Source: a virus. From it: a stretch of 59,063 bases of DNA. This document shows, piece by piece, positions 40,744 through 50,546 of this stretch. Position 1 is the stretch's first letter; the number at the start of each line of letters is the position of its first letter. The position numbers were made by a program, and so were the translations under genes. Location of the stretch: positions 1-59,063 of IMG/VR virus record IMGVR_UViG_3300048550_000839, one strand, 5' to 3'. Under the pieces are notes generated by a model. That model searched no databases. It was not told where the DNA came from and saw only the letters and a list, made by a program, of their open reading frames with translations.

Positions 40744-43700
40744 TATACTCTCCCCACTACTAGTTCAACGACACCGTGTCCGTCGTCATCTTTTGTACCT
40801 ACTGCTTTACCAATAACTTGTCCAATGCCTGGGGAATTATTTACTATACCGTATCCGGGTACAGCACTAGTAACAATCATATCACCTTTTTCTACTCTAC
40901 CAATTACTTTACAAGGTACACGCCCTTGTAGTGCTACACCAACAACATTGTCTCCTTGTAATGCACTATTCATTAGGTGTGCTGGATTAGTTGTAACTAC
41001 ACCAGCAGCTTTGTGATCATTTTTTGTATTACATAGTGTAACTTCTGCTTCACCACCAAATACTAAAACTGTACCTGGTTCATATTCTTTATCTGCTAGA
41101 TAGTTTTCTGCAAGGTCAGCATATAGTGCTTCAGTGGCTTGTCCATTAAACACTGTTGCCCAAACTGTATTGTATCTGTTACCATTAGCACCAATGTTAA
41201 CATTATTATCTGCTCCAATGTTTGCTGGACCAGTTATGTTGCCAGAATGATTAATTGTAGTAAGTCCTGTGAGTGCTGTAATCGAACCACCTAAGGAAAC
41301 ATCAGTGCTACCAATTGTAATACCGTCATTTGCAAGTTCACCGTTACTGATTTCACCGGCTTGTAATGTTACAGTTTTGCTACTAAAATCAAGTGTGCCT
41401 GCCATTTCATCAGCACTAACACCTCCGTCTTTTATTCCTACCCAGCCATCAGTAACTTCAAAATTAGCACTATCAAAACTTGCCAAGCCGCTTAGTGCTT
41501 GAATAGCTTCTGCATCACCTGTTGGTGCAGGCGTAAATGCTGTTGTTAATTGCATAGCTAATTTACTTTGAACTATTCCTGCATCATCATTAATATCAGT
41601 GTTTATAATTACACCCGGTGTAATACTTGCTGTAAGTTCGTTAGCTGCTGTTCTTGTTAAACCAATATCACCTACTACATCAGCATTTTCACTTGACTGA
41701 GCAGTTCCGTTAAACATTAGAAGTTGTCCAGAAAGTGGAGCACCTGTACCTGTTATTGTTACATCGCCAATATCATTAAGTTCATCTGTTTTGCTATCTA
41801 CATATGATTTATTTGCACCATCGCTGCCGGTAATAGGAGTAGCAAGATTTGTTAGTCTATTACTACCCATATTAAGAACATCTTGCATAGGTGTTTCACT
41901 GAATCCAGCACCGCCTAATGATAGAAAGCCTGGTCCAATTATTGGAGTATATGGTTGCCCATCTCTATTTAAACCTAAACGTGCATTGATATATCCTTCA
42001 ACTGCTGTTTGTGTTGGTACTGCATCGCCTTTAGCATCTGTGAATGTGTCATCAGCACTAAATTCATTTACACGTACACCACGCTTAAATCCAATACCGT
42101 CAATGTTTGTAAGAACAAGTGCCGCATTAAATGTAACACTACCTGTACCCTGATCAACTGTAAAGAATCTACCTACACGGAAGAAACCATCTTGGTCAGT
42201 AAGTACAGCAAACACACGCCCTTTATCACGTTCTTGCACCTGTGCTTTACTTGCGTTACCTGTACTGTCAATTGCATCGTTAGTGCTTACAACACTTGTA
42301 CCAAATGGCTGACCAAAAATACGATCTGGATAGTTACTTGTATTATAACCACCTGTACCAATATCGAGCATATCGTGTCCTGTAGCTCTTGTAGTACTAA
42401 TGTTGACAGTTATTTCACCATCTTCTCCAGCTACTAAACCACCTTTAAGTGTTATACCTGCGGTGTTGGTTAAACTCGTACCTAATCCTGCCGCGGTTGC
42501 TGGCCAATTAATATCACTGTTTGCTTTATCACTTATGCCTATCATTGCAATTGGTACAACACCAGTTCCAGGGTTGAATGTATATTCACTATAAGTATCT
42601 ACAACGTGTACCTTGCCACCCCAAGCAAATATCATTTCACCATCGGCAATTCTTGCTTGGTTAGTTGCATCAAGTGGATTAATTATAATAAATCTATCTC
42701 CAACTTTACTACCAAATGTTTTTGCTGCATCCGGAGTAACACCGCCTAGGATATCTGAATAGTTAGGATCTACGACAAAAGTACCGTTGTTTTCTGCTGT
42801 TGCAATGTAATCATTTTGTGCAGTCAAGTCAATGTATCTATAGTTACTGTCAAAAGTAACAACCCGTTCTGTAGCTGTTGTATTATATCCTGCAAGTATT
42901 GTGGTACCGAATGCAATTGTACGGTAAGTAAGGTCTGCATCATCTGTAAATACAAATGCAGTACTTGGTCTTGTTGCTGGATTGACTACAGGAAAGTTAT
43001 TTAGAATGAAATTTTGTTTGTGTCTAATAACACACTGAGTATTGTGAGGTGAAGTTTCTTGTAGGCCATTACTTGCTGTTCCTTCAATACCAGTACCTAA
43101 GTTTAATCTATAAACTCTGTTATCACGTACTGCTGAACTATCATCAAAAGTAGCAGTACCTGTGACAGATACAGCAGTTACAGTGCCACTGCTTACTGTG
43201 TCGATTGTTATCGTTGCATCATTAGCAGTGGTTGCACCACCTAGTAAATTACCTGCTACCACAAATGTTTCACCTACTGCATAGCCACCGCCAGCGGTGA
43301 GAATATCCACTTGATATCCGTTAGTTCTATTTTTTGTAATTTTAAAAGTAGCTTTTGACGATTGCGGACTACTACCTGCATAAGTGGCAGCAATGGTATC
43401 ATTTATACCATCATATTCGCCCCACTTATATGTAAGTTGTTGTGCGTTTGTAATTTCGTATGGTTGATATAATCCGCTTGGGTGTAAAATTTCAACTTCA
43501 CTTACGTTTAAAGGAAATCCTGTACAATCGTAAACATAAACAAAGAGCTTATCGGCATCTGCGCTTACATCTTCTAAAACAACGGCAGCAGGTTGTTGTA
43601 ATATAGTTGCACTATCATCCGTAGTAACATCGTCTGTTGCACTGAATATACCTGTAATATCCGTTATATATATTCTCTTGCCGCCTTCGCCTAATGCTGC

Positions 43701-46700
43701 TACTGTAGCACTAGCACTGGTTACTTGCTGTTCGATTGTATCTCCAACCGTAACACCGCCTGGCACTGCACTAGTGAATTCTAAATAACCTTCGATATTA
43801 ATTACTTTTCCAGAAAATACCATATCGTCTCGAAGATTTACATCAGTTGGAATTTCGTCTGGATCGGCACCCTCTGATACAAGACCAAAGAAGCCATAAC
43901 TGTTGTTACCGCCTAAACTACGAATTTGAGAACCGTTACTTGCAATATAACCTGTATGACAATAATATGTAAACATACTAACACATTCTGTAAGGGCATT
44001 GTTGTTAGCGACAATACCAAAACCTAAGTCATTAACCTGTGTAAAGTCATTTGATAACATACTTCTGTTACCACCACTTTGTACAAATATATCAACACCA
44101 GTACTACCTGTATACCCATTTCCACTGTTGCTGGTTTCATCAATAATCAAATCGCACGTACCAGCAGTTTGGTCATAGCTTTCAATTGCGTTTACCTGAT
44201 ATCTAGCACCGTTTAAAACAAAAGGAAAAGGAGTAGGTGGACGTCTGATAAACAATCCTTGTCCTGCCGGAGAACCAATTGTTACTTTAAATGGATTGGT
44301 TACATTAGTAATTTGTGCTGGCATATTTGCAGCATAACCGTCGATATATTGTCCACCGTTGAACGCACGTTTTGTACCAAAAGACTGTGAAAAACTTGTA
44401 CCAGTTTGACAATAAGGTGAACGTGTTAGAATTTGACCTTCAGGGTCAAGTACCATCATAAATCCACCGTGTTTTTGCACAGTGATATTTCTAACAATAG
44501 TAGCATCGTTACAAAGGAACACATCCATTTCTTTGTTTTCTTTTGGTGGATTATATGCACTATCAAAAGCAAATGCTACACAATCAATTAAGTTGTTTGC
44601 ATTAGTATCGGATTGAGATTCTGCTGCATAATCTGCATCAAAAATCTGTGATACTGATCCAGCTGCTGCAAAAGGATTACCGCTGTCATTAGCAAGTACA
44701 CTAGTAAGTATTGTTTTAATATTTAAAATTGCAGCTTCTGTTTGAGCTTCTTGTCCGCTTACCGCACCGATATAGTATGCACCTTGATTTATAAGAGTTT
44801 GTTTTCTGCCGCCGGCATTTAAATCTTTAACCAAGCCTTCTATAATTAATTGTGTATCTCTACGACACTTACTTTCATTATAAACTAATGAAGGGTAGGT
44901 AGTATCTACATATTGAATTGTTTCTTCAACAATAAAATCTTTGTTCAATTCTATAAGGTTAGCAGCCTGTGGAAAGCTGCCTGGATTAGATGCACCATTA
45001 GTACCAATATTTTGTGGGTTACCACTATCAGTGAGATAATGATATCCATATTTTCCTTGAATTGATGCTTGTGGGTGAGTAAAGTGATAACCACCGCCTG
45101 TAGTTGCAACATCAAATGTTAATGCTGCGCCACCGCCGCTGCCCATATCATCGTCATCAATAGTAATTGTTTCACCTATTATCCAACCAGTACCGCCATT
45201 TCCAACACTTACAGTTGCAGCACCGGTACCATCAACAACAATAGTAAATGTAGCATCTTGACCAATTCCTGTTTTTGCATAATCATTTGCTGCAATTTGA
45301 TAAGTGCCTGCCTGTCTACTTGCATCTGCACCACTTTGATTTGTTATAGTTGCAAGTGGCGAGGCTGCTGCAGGTAATCCATCAAAAACAATATCTCTAT
45401 AGAAGTATGTATTGGCATACTTACTTTGTGATGTTCCTTTTGCAGGACGAATAACTGTACGTCTAAATTCGTCTCCTTTAACACTTACATTTTCAGGAAG
45501 TTTGATAGGTAGCTGTTCGTTGTAAATACCACTTTCTATGAAAACTGTTACTTGGTTATTTCTTACAACACTTGCAAACTCTAATTCTTCACCTACATCG
45601 AAAGCAAAAGGCTCTAAAAGTTGGACTGTAATACTATCTGTTGTTCCAGTGGCTGCTCTTGCATAAGCGGTAATAATACCTTTTGCACCACTTTGCTTAC
45701 CAACAATAATTTTGCCTGCACGTATATCCGGGTTGCCTGCTATACCTTGGTCAACTGCTGCTTGTCCGCCGTTTGTAAAACTAAATGTATAACTATTACC
45801 ATATACTAGGTTGACGTTTAAATCCTCATTGTTTTCAATAAGAGATACAATTTCATCAAATCTATCACCGTAGTATCCTTGCACTGTTGCACTAATAGTA
45901 CCGTCGGCAATAAATTCTGCTTGTAATAATTGTTGAGCTTTTCTAATACCAGCTATAGTTTCTGTAAGTTGTTTTGTTTTGGCAAGAATACCACTAGGAT
46001 TAGCATTATATCTAAAGCCTGCCCAACGTGTTAGATAATTTGCAGTAGAGCCTGCTTCAACATCTAAACCTATACTTTGCAATATTAATTGTGTATCACG
46101 TCTACAAATTCCTTCATCGTATTCTAAACTCGGAAAGTTAGTGTTTATGTAATCTGTTGTGTCAAATGCAATTTGTATTTTTTTTGATTCTACAATTGCT
46201 CTTGCTGCTGCTGATGTCGCCACAGGGCTTCCAACTCCAGTTACAGTGTCAACTACACTATTAATTTTATTGCCTGAATGTGTAATAGTTTGCACATATG
46301 GACCAGGCTCGAAAGGAGTTGATTCGATAATCTGTTCAGCTCTTTGCATTGCCGCATTTACTGATCCATATGCATAACTTAAACTTCTACCTTCTTGACC
46401 CGAAGGTGTAAATGCTTGCGAATCATCACCTTTTGTACTAACAAATAAGTTAGTTGGTGAAGCATAACCTTGTGTATCTACATATAGTTTTGTAACATAT
46501 TGTAAATCATCTTCGCCTTGAGGTGTACCTGCTCCTCGTAATGGTTCCGGATGATCTGTTGCAAATAAATCTTGCAACATAGTCCTATTTTCTTTTGATC
46601 CTGCACGAGAGATAACATCTTCCATTGCAGGTATTTCTCTTCCTTGCGCAGGACCTACACCTGTATCATATGTGAGTAATCCAGTAAGTTCGTCACCATC

Positions 46701-47300
46701 AGCGTTTATATAGGTATCGTCTGCATAGCCCTTACTAATTAAAAGATTATCTGTGGAAATTTGTGGCAGACTATCGTGTATAGCATTCCAATTGTCTATC
46801 ATAGTTGTAGCACTATCGCCCGAACCGCTTACGTTTCTAAGGATGGTATTTTGTGCATTACTATAAGCAGCTGGTGCTTCTACTGATAAAGGATTTAATA
46901 ATCTAGGATCAGGATCACGTTCGATATGAGGATCGTTAATAACTATTCTAACACTTCCACTTTCGTTTGGAGTTGTAGGATCAGGATCCGTAAACGTGAA
47001 AAATACACTGTTTGTGGTTGAACTAGGATTGCTTACACTATTATTGTTTGCTCCGCTATCACTGACAAATCTATAAAAACTCATAAATGTTGCTTGGGTG
47101 TTTACAAGCGGAACGCTACTTTCATTTCCTGAGTATTGACTAGGAGTATCGTCTAAAGCTGTAAAACTAATAGTACCTCCTAAACCAAATACTGCAAATA
47201 GTTCACTGAAGTTTTCGTTTACTTTTTTAAAACTTTCACGAATACTATCGCCTGTACCGTCGTTGCCCTCTACACCAATATCAATTTCTTGTTTAGCCAT
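40743..47300 (-). CDS. Giant 2185-residue tail-fibre protein
   Basis: The largest gene here. The shared anchor module (IDIGVEGNDGTGDSIRESF, KVNENFSEL) opens it. A repeated unit with PSLxYxExxCRRDTQLI occurs twice, near residues 390-410 and 795-820. Long stretches of beta-helix-like Gly/Thr/Asn/Asp-rich sequence follow. The C-terminus (ALYADLAENYLADKEYEPGT, then GDNVVGVALQGRVPCKVIG) is a conserved end module of marine T4-like tail proteins. It is probably the main long fibre or a baseplate-linked adhesin binding host surface. No stop or frameshift is apparent across 6.5 kb. Confidence 0.85.
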   Translation of the reverse strand: MAKQEIDIGVEGNDGTGDSIRESFKKVNENFSELFAVFGLGGTISFTALDDTPSQYSGNESSVPLVNTQATFMSFYRFVSDSGANNNSVSNPSSTTNSVFFTFTDPDPTTPNESGSVRIVINDPHIERDPDPRLLNPLSVEAPAAYSNAQNTILRNVSGSGDSATTMIDNWNAIHDSLPQISTDNLLISKGYADDTYINADGDELTGLLTYDTGVGPAQGREIPAMEDVISRAGSKENRTMLQDLFATDHPEPLRGAGTPQGEDDLQYVTKLYVDTQGYASPTNLFVSTKGDDSQAFTPSGQEGRSLSYAYGSVNAAMQRAEQIIESTPFEPGPYVQTITHSGNKINSVVDTVTGVGSPVATSAAARAIVESKKIQIAFDTTDYINTNFPSLEYDEGICRRDTQLILQSIGLDVEAGSTANYLTRWAGFRYNANPSGILAKTKQLTETIAGIRKAQQLLQAEFIADGTISATVQGYYGDRFDEIVSLIENNEDLNVNLVYGNSYTFSFTNGGQAAVDQGIAGNPDIRAGKIIVGKQSGAKGIITAYARAATGTTDSITVQLLEPFAFDVGEELEFASVVRNNQVTVFIESGIYNEQLPIKLPENVSVKGDEFRRTVIRPAKGTSQSKYANTYFYRDIVFDGLPAAASPLATITNQSGADASRQAGTYQIAANDYAKTGIGQDATFTIVVDGTGAATVSVGNGGTGWIIGETITIDDDDMGSGGGAALTFDVATTGGGYHFTHPQASIQGKYGYHYLTDSGNPQNIGTNGASNPGSFPQAANLIELNKDFIVEETIQYVDTTYPSLVYNESKCRRDTQLIIEGLVKDLNAGGRKQTLINQGAYYIGAVSGQEAQTEAAILNIKTILTSVLANDSGNPFAAAGSVSQIFDADYAAESQSDTNANNLIDCVAFAFDSAYNPPKENKEMDVFLCNDATIVRNITVQKHGGFMMVLDPEGQILTRSPYCQTGTSFSQSFGTKRAFNGGQYIDGYAANMPAQITNVTNPFKVTIGSPAGQGLFIRRPPTPFPFVLNGARYQVNAIESYDQTAGTCDLIIDETSNSGNGYTGSTGVDIFVQSGGNRSMLSNDFTQVNDLGFGIVANNNALTECVSMFTYYCHTGYIASNGSQIRSLGGNNSYGFFGLVSEGADPDEIPTDVNLRDDMVFSGKVINIEGYLEFTSAVPGGVTVGDTIEQQVTSASATVAALGEGGKRIYITDITGIFSATDDVTTDDSATILQQPAAVVLEDVSADADKLFVYVYDCTGFPLNVSEVEILHPSGLYQPYEITNAQQLTYKWGEYDGINDTIAATYAGSSPQSSKATFKITKNRTNGYQVDILTAGGGYAVGETFVVAGNLLGGATTANDATITIDTVSSGTVTAVSVTGTATFDDSSAVRDNRVYRLNLGTGIEGTASNGLQETSPHNTQCVIRHKQNFILNNFPVVNPATRPSTAFVFTDDADLTYRTIAFGTTILAGYNTTATERVVTFDSNYRYIDLTAQNDYIATAENNGTFVVDPNYSDILGGVTPDAAKTFGSKVGDRFIIINPLDATNQARIADGEMIFAWGGKVHVVDTYSEYTFNPGTGVVPIAMIGISDKANSDINWPATAAGLGTSLTNTAGITLKGGLVAGEDGEITVNISTTRATGHDMLDIGTGGYNTSNYPDRIFGQPFGTSVVSTNDAIDSTGNASKAQVQERDKGRVFAVLTDQDGFFRVGRFFTVDQGTGSVTFNAALVLTNIDGIGFKRGVRVNEFSADDTFTDAKGDAVPTQTAVEGYINARLGLNRDGQPYTPIIGPGFLSLGGAGFSETPMQDVLNMGSNRLTNLATPITGSDGANKSYVDSKTDELNDIGDVTITGTGAPLSGQLLMFNGTAQSSENADVVGDIGLTRTAANELTASITPGVIINTDINDDAGIVQSKLAMQLTTAFTPAPTGDAEAIQALSGLASFDSANFEVTDGWVGIKDGGVSADEMAGTLDFSSKTVTLQAGEISNGELANDGITIGSTDVSLGGSITALTGLTTINHSGNITGPANIGADNNVNIGANGNRYNTVWATVFNGQATEALYADLAENYLADKEYEPGTVLVFGGEAEVTLCNTKNDHKAAGVVTTNPAHLMNSALQGDNVVGVALQGRVPCKVIGRVEKGDMIVTSAVPGYGIVNNSPGIGQVIGKAVGTKDDDGHGVVELVVGRV

Positions 47301-47312
47301 TATATCCTATCC

Positions 47313-47672
47313 TTAAAAATTTGGAATTGCATCCATATCGAAATTTACACTTACACCGCAGCCACAACTACTTTGTGCATTTGGGTTGTTTATTTCAAAG
47401 TTACTACCTACTAGACTTTTAACATAGTCTACTTCAGTGCCAATTAAAAACATTAAACTATGTGATCCAACCACAAACGCACATCCGTTTGCTGTTTTTA
47501 CTACTTCATCATCAGTTGATAAATCGCTTGGCGTACCAATTGTACCCCATTCGTATTCAAATCCAGCACAGCCCCCGCCTTTGATGTTGAGTGTGATGCC
47601 ATAGCAGTTGTTTTCTTCGCTTAGAAGATCAATCTGTTTCTCTGCTGCTGGGGTTAAAGTTAGTATACTCAT
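47313..47672 (-). CDS. A-type Fe-S cluster carrier (IscA/HesB-like)
   Basis: A 119-residue protein. GGGCAGFEY holds the first conserved cysteine (C35), and SSCGCGVS the C-terminal pair (C103, C105), the three ligands of IscA/ErpA/SufA carriers. It would deliver Fe-S clusters to apoproteins. A late-type element lies at 47688-47695. With the ferredoxin at 27 kb and radical-SAM proteins near 58 kb it forms an Fe-S theme in this phage. Confidence 0.92.
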   Translation of the reverse strand: MSILTLTPAAEKQIDLLSEENNCYGITLNIKGGGCAGFEYEWGTIGTPSDLSTDDEVVKTANGCAFVVGSHSLMFLIGTEVDYVKSLVGSNFEINNPNAQSSCGCGVSVNFDMDAIPNF

Positions 47673-47687
47673 AGTGTTCCTTTCTAA

Positions 47688-47695
47688 TATTTATC
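47688..47695 (-). promoter_or_regulatory. Late-type promoter element GATAAATA
   Basis: Minus-strand GATAAATA, 15 bases before the ATG at 47672. Confidence 0.5.
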
Positions 47696-47728
47696 GTTGC
47701 TTTTTATAATCTTAATGTAAATATAGTT

Positions 47729-48016
47729 ATGTTTATAAAAGAATATTTAATTGATACTTGGCATATGCGAAAAAGCAAACTAGGCAAGCAACACACATAT
47801 AATCGTAAAAAGACTATGGTTTTATTTAGATGCGATAATTGCGAAAATGAATTTACTAGAGAAAGAGGAAAAATGGATCCTAAAAGACTTAGTAATAATT
47901 ATTTTCACGTTTGCGAAAACTGTGATGCTAAACGTTTTGCTCAAAAGCAAGGCGTTAATAGGAAAAAAGTTTGGAATCTAACAGCCAGTAGTAATATGCC
48001 TATATGGAAAATGTGA
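47729..48016 (+). CDS. Zinc-ribbon protein
   Basis: A 95-residue basic protein on the plus strand. CDNC and CENC (RCDNCENEFTRERGKM ... FHVCENCDAKRF) form a four-cysteine zinc ribbon. The end GVNRKKVWNLTASSNMPIWKM looks like a conserved short tail. Basic charge and the ribbon suggest nucleic-acid or protein binding. A TATAAT (about 47704-47709) on the plus strand lies near the start, but no clear -35 or RBS is visible. It converges with the SGNH-like gene, overlapping its end by 39 bases. Confidence 0.7.
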   Translation: MFIKEYLIDTWHMRKSKLGKQHTYNRKKTMVLFRCDNCENEFTRERGKMDPKRLSNNYFHVCENCDAKRFAQKQGVNRKKVWNLTASSNMPIWKM

Positions 48017-48664
48017 GTTATACATTTTTTCTACATCTGCAAAATCCATTCCTTTCATAATTTTTTTATGAAATTTTTCGCATTTGTTACGTAATAACTC
48101 ACTTATTTCTGTACCTATGTTACTAGCGACAGTTTCTGCTATCTTTAAGTGTGCAGGTATATCTGGGTGTTCGTCTAAAAATGGCTTGTCACTCCAAGGA
48201 GCAGATTTAAATCTATATTTGCCTGGATGCTGTCTATGTAACTCTGATAAATCTACAAAATCATTCATATGCACCATTGACATATGATAATGCTTAATAC
48301 CTATTGATTCACAAATTGCTTTTGCACTAACGATATAATTTTCAGTTTTTTCATATTCAAAATCTTCGTTATACCATTCTTTAATTTTGTTCCAAATGTG
48401 TTTATTTTCTTCGCTAAAGGCAATGTTCCCATCGTTAAATGTCCATCCATCTTTTTTACGATAATCAAATCTACCAGGTGAAGTCCATTGAAGTACAACT
48501 GCATCATACAAATGCAACTGTTCTGTTTTATATAAGTGACATAATATGTAGAATATACGTTCGTTGCCTATACCAGACAATCCGTATCTATCAGCTTGCA
48601 GTATATCTGCGTATGTTGGCCAAATATAATTTGTAAAACTACAACCAATTGCAGCTATATTCAT
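47978..48664 (-). CDS. SGNH/GDSL-hydrolase-like protein
   Basis: A 228-residue protein. IGCSFT at residues 6-11 is a block I motif with the nucleophile serine, SGIGNER is block II-like (Gly/Asn), and DEHPDIPAHLKIAE near residue 165 resembles the C-terminal Asp-x-x-His block. The family includes esterases and acyl hydrolases acting on sugars and lipids. Two related proteins lie at 55.7-57.1 kb. The start overlaps the small membrane protein as ATGA. Confidence 0.65.
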   Translation of the reverse strand: MNIAAIGCSFTNYIWPTYADILQADRYGLSGIGNERIFYILCHLYKTEQLHLYDAVVLQWTSPGRFDYRKKDGWTFNDGNIAFSEENKHIWNKIKEWYNEDFEYEKTENYIVSAKAICESIGIKHYHMSMVHMNDFVDLSELHRQHPGKYRFKSAPWSDKPFLDEHPDIPAHLKIAETVASNIGTEISELLRNKCEKFHKKIMKGMDFADVEKMYNSHFPYRHITTGC

Positions 48665-48825
48665 CCTTGTCTATAGATTGTCCAAGCACCGTATGCAATT
48701 GCTGCATACGCAATAGCCTGTGCTAAGCCACTAAAAATAATAATAATTGCTCCTGCAGCAACCATTGCAATACCGTCTAGTGTAGAACGCTCGTCTAGTT
48801 TCTTTTTGATCCAATTTTTAACCAT
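48661..48825 (-). CDS. Small membrane protein
   Basis: A 54-residue frame (MVKNWIKKKLDERSTLDGIA...). A basic amphipathic start is followed by one or two hydrophobic segments (about residues 19-46, MVAAGAIIIIFSGLAQAI and YAAIAYGAWTIY). I recognise the KKKLDERxxLDG plus AYAAIAYGAWT pattern from small T4-like marine phage membrane proteins. It overlaps the upstream gene by 8 bases (RBS AGGAGA) and the next as ATGA. Function unknown. Confidence 0.7.
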   Translation of the reverse strand: MVKNWIKKKLDERSTLDGIAMVAAGAIIIIFSGLAQAIAYAAIAYGAWTIYRQG

Positions 48826-49072
48826 TTGTAAGTCTCCTAATTTGTTTTTCTAAAACTGCAAGTCTTGTGTCTTGTGTTCTTAACTTTTCTTCAAGAGCTT
48901 GAACATATGCCTGCGTTGGAATTTCTTTTTCCATACCGTCTTCGCCTAACATACTAAAACTGTTTACACCTTGACCTTTTAGTCCGCCAAGAACTCTGTT
49001 AGGATTTTTATCTGCTTTTGTTACTTGTTTCGCTATACTGCGAGAATACATAGTTGATATAAAATTACTCAT
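48818..49072 (-). CDS. Small coiled-coil phage protein
   Basis: An 84-residue protein with a basic start, a short GQGVNSFSMLGEDG segment, and a C-terminal coiled coil (YVQALEEKLRTQDTRLAVLEKQIRRLTNG). It looks like a small conserved protein of marine T4-like phages, possibly virion-associated. It begins 8 bases after the end of the UV-endonuclease gene; a CATAAATA motif overlaps that gap but is too close to the ATG to be a clear promoter. Confidence 0.6.
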   Translation of the reverse strand: MSNFISTMYSRSIAKQVTKADKNPNRVLGGLKGQGVNSFSMLGEDGMEKEIPTQAYVQALEEKLRTQDTRLAVLEKQIRRLTNG

Positions 49073-49079
49073 AACGTAT

Positions 49080-50159
49080 TTATGCAGCCAGATGCTTTGA
49101 TTCGTCAGTTATACTATATAATTGACCACTAGCCAAGTTCTTCATCTTTGCTTCTACCATAATATCCGCCCACGACCAATGTGACAATGCCCATTCATTG
49201 CAAGCATTATTCCAGCAGTAGTCGCTGTGTGCTCTTAGTTTTGCTCGTTTGTACCCTGCTTCGAGGAGTGTGTTGTATTCCGGTTTAACATTATCGTTAT
49301 GATCTTGTAGTACGTCCTCACGGCATAAACTATAGTGAATAACAGGACGCTCGCCACGCCAACTGTCAATAATGCGTCCAATACGGTCGTCATCTGGTTC
49401 AATGTATTCTCCTGTTTTTACCCAATGGTGATGAATATCTAAAACCAATGCTAAATCATCTACTAGTTCTAAGCTTGCGTCGAGACCCCACGACATTTCG
49501 TCGTTCTCGATCGTGATAGTATTTCTTGCTTCTGGTGATAGTCTTGGGAGGACGGCTTTGATACCGGCCGGACCTTGTCTACCCGAGATGTGGACGTTGT
49601 TCTTAAAGTCTTGGAACTTCTTACCGAACCCCATCCACCGTATGAGAGTGGCGTGATATTCAAATTCTTCTATGCTCCTTTCGACGATTTCTGGGTTATC
49701 CGAAGCAAGGACTGTAAATTGTCCTGGGTGCATTGAGAGCCTAACATCCAGGCGTCTGGCTGCGTCACCAACCTCTCTATAGTGCTTTTCTCCGTACGCA
49801 ACCACGTCAGGCAAAGACCAAAAATAGCGCCAGCTAGACTCGGTAGCACAAGGAAGCTGATTGCTACCCAGTCGGACCATACGAAGTTCTGGAGGAAGGC
49901 TTCCCACATATTCAACTAACCTCTTTGCGGCTGCTGCATTGTGTACCATAATGTCCCACAGTCTTTGTTCTGCAACATCCTTTGTTTGTCTATTTAGCCA
50001 AGCAACGGTTGTGCATCTCTCTGTGAGTGGACGTTGGATTTCTTCTAGAATTTTCTTCTTTTGATTTTGATTGTGATGCAAATATTTGCAAGCAAAACCA
50101 ATACGCTTTTGTTGCGATTTCAAAAAGTCGCCTGCATTTGTAAATTTTAAATCATTCAT
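49080..50159 (-). CDS. uvsE: UV-damage endonuclease (UvdE/UvsE-like)
   Basis: A 359-residue TIM-barrel DNA-repair nuclease. RIGFACKY, SMHPGQFTVL, TIENDE and LDIHHHW are the metal-ligand motifs of UvdE, which nicks DNA 5' of pyrimidine dimers. It would protect phage DNA in sunlit water. The middle of the gene is clearly richer in G and C than its neighbours (I counted 58 of 120 bases at 49501-49620), which suggests recent transfer. It has its own near-perfect promoter at 50166-50194. Confidence 0.93.
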   Translation of the reverse strand: MNDLKFTNAGDFLKSQQKRIGFACKYLHHNQNQKKKILEEIQRPLTERCTTVAWLNRQTKDVAEQRLWDIMVHNAAAAKRLVEYVGSLPPELRMVRLGSNQLPCATESSWRYFWSLPDVVAYGEKHYREVGDAARRLDVRLSMHPGQFTVLASDNPEIVERSIEEFEYHATLIRWMGFGKKFQDFKNNVHISGRQGPAGIKAVLPRLSPEARNTITIENDEMSWGLDASLELVDDLALVLDIHHHWVKTGEYIEPDDDRIGRIIDSWRGERPVIHYSLCREDVLQDHNDNVKPEYNTLLEAGYKRAKLRAHSDYCWNNACNEWALSHWSWADIMVEAKMKNLASGQLYSITDESKHLAA

Positions 50160-50165
50160 ATTACA

Positions 50166-50194
50166 ATTATACCTAATTTAATTTTATTTGTCAA
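50166..50194 (-). promoter_or_regulatory. sigma70-type promoter for UV endonuclease gene
   Basis: Minus-strand TTGACA (50194-50189), 17-base spacer, TATAAT (50171-50166), all consensus. The -10 box is about 6 bases before the ATG at 50159, giving a very short or leaderless transcript. Confidence 0.75.
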
Positions 50195-50195
50195 G

Positions 50196-50546
50196 TTATT
50201 TCGCTGTTCCAAATGCACCCATTGTGTTTTGAAGTCCAAGATTTTTACGTACTGTACCAGATTTAGTAAAAAACTTTTTGCGTACTGCTTGCAAACCGCC
50301 TTCAACTCTGCTAGGATACTTGCCTAAAAATGTGCCTGCTTCTAGATCACCTTTACTTATATACTCTTTGTGAAAGTGTTCAATATCGTCCCAGCAGGCT
50401 AACATAGTTTTACCCATATCGTCAAAAAAGCCATCGCTAAAAATTGCATCATCTTGATTGTAGTATGCGTATGATGCCATAAGATACCACGGCACCATCA
50501 TATTAATGTTTTTAGCGAAAAGCTTTGCTGCGTATTCGTCAAGCAT
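50196..50546 (-). CDS. Conserved hypothetical phage protein
   Basis: A 116-residue helical protein. LDEYAAKLFAKNINMMVPWY followed by LMASYAYYNQDDAIFSDGFF and an LEAGTFLGKYPSRVEGG segment is a conserved pattern I associate with marine T4-like phages; its function is not known. It overlaps the membrane protein upstream by 8 bases. Confidence 0.6.
   Translation of the reverse strand: MLDEYAAKLFAKNINMMVPWYLMASYAYYNQDDAIFSDGFFDDMGKTMLACWDDIEHFHKEYISKGDLEAGTFLGKYPSRVEGGLQAVRKKFFTKSGTVRKNLGLQNTMGAFGTAK

Noticed and set aside
49077-49084. CATAAATA as a promoter for the 48818 gene
   Set aside because: Only 4 bases from the ATG, too close for a normal transcript start and leader.
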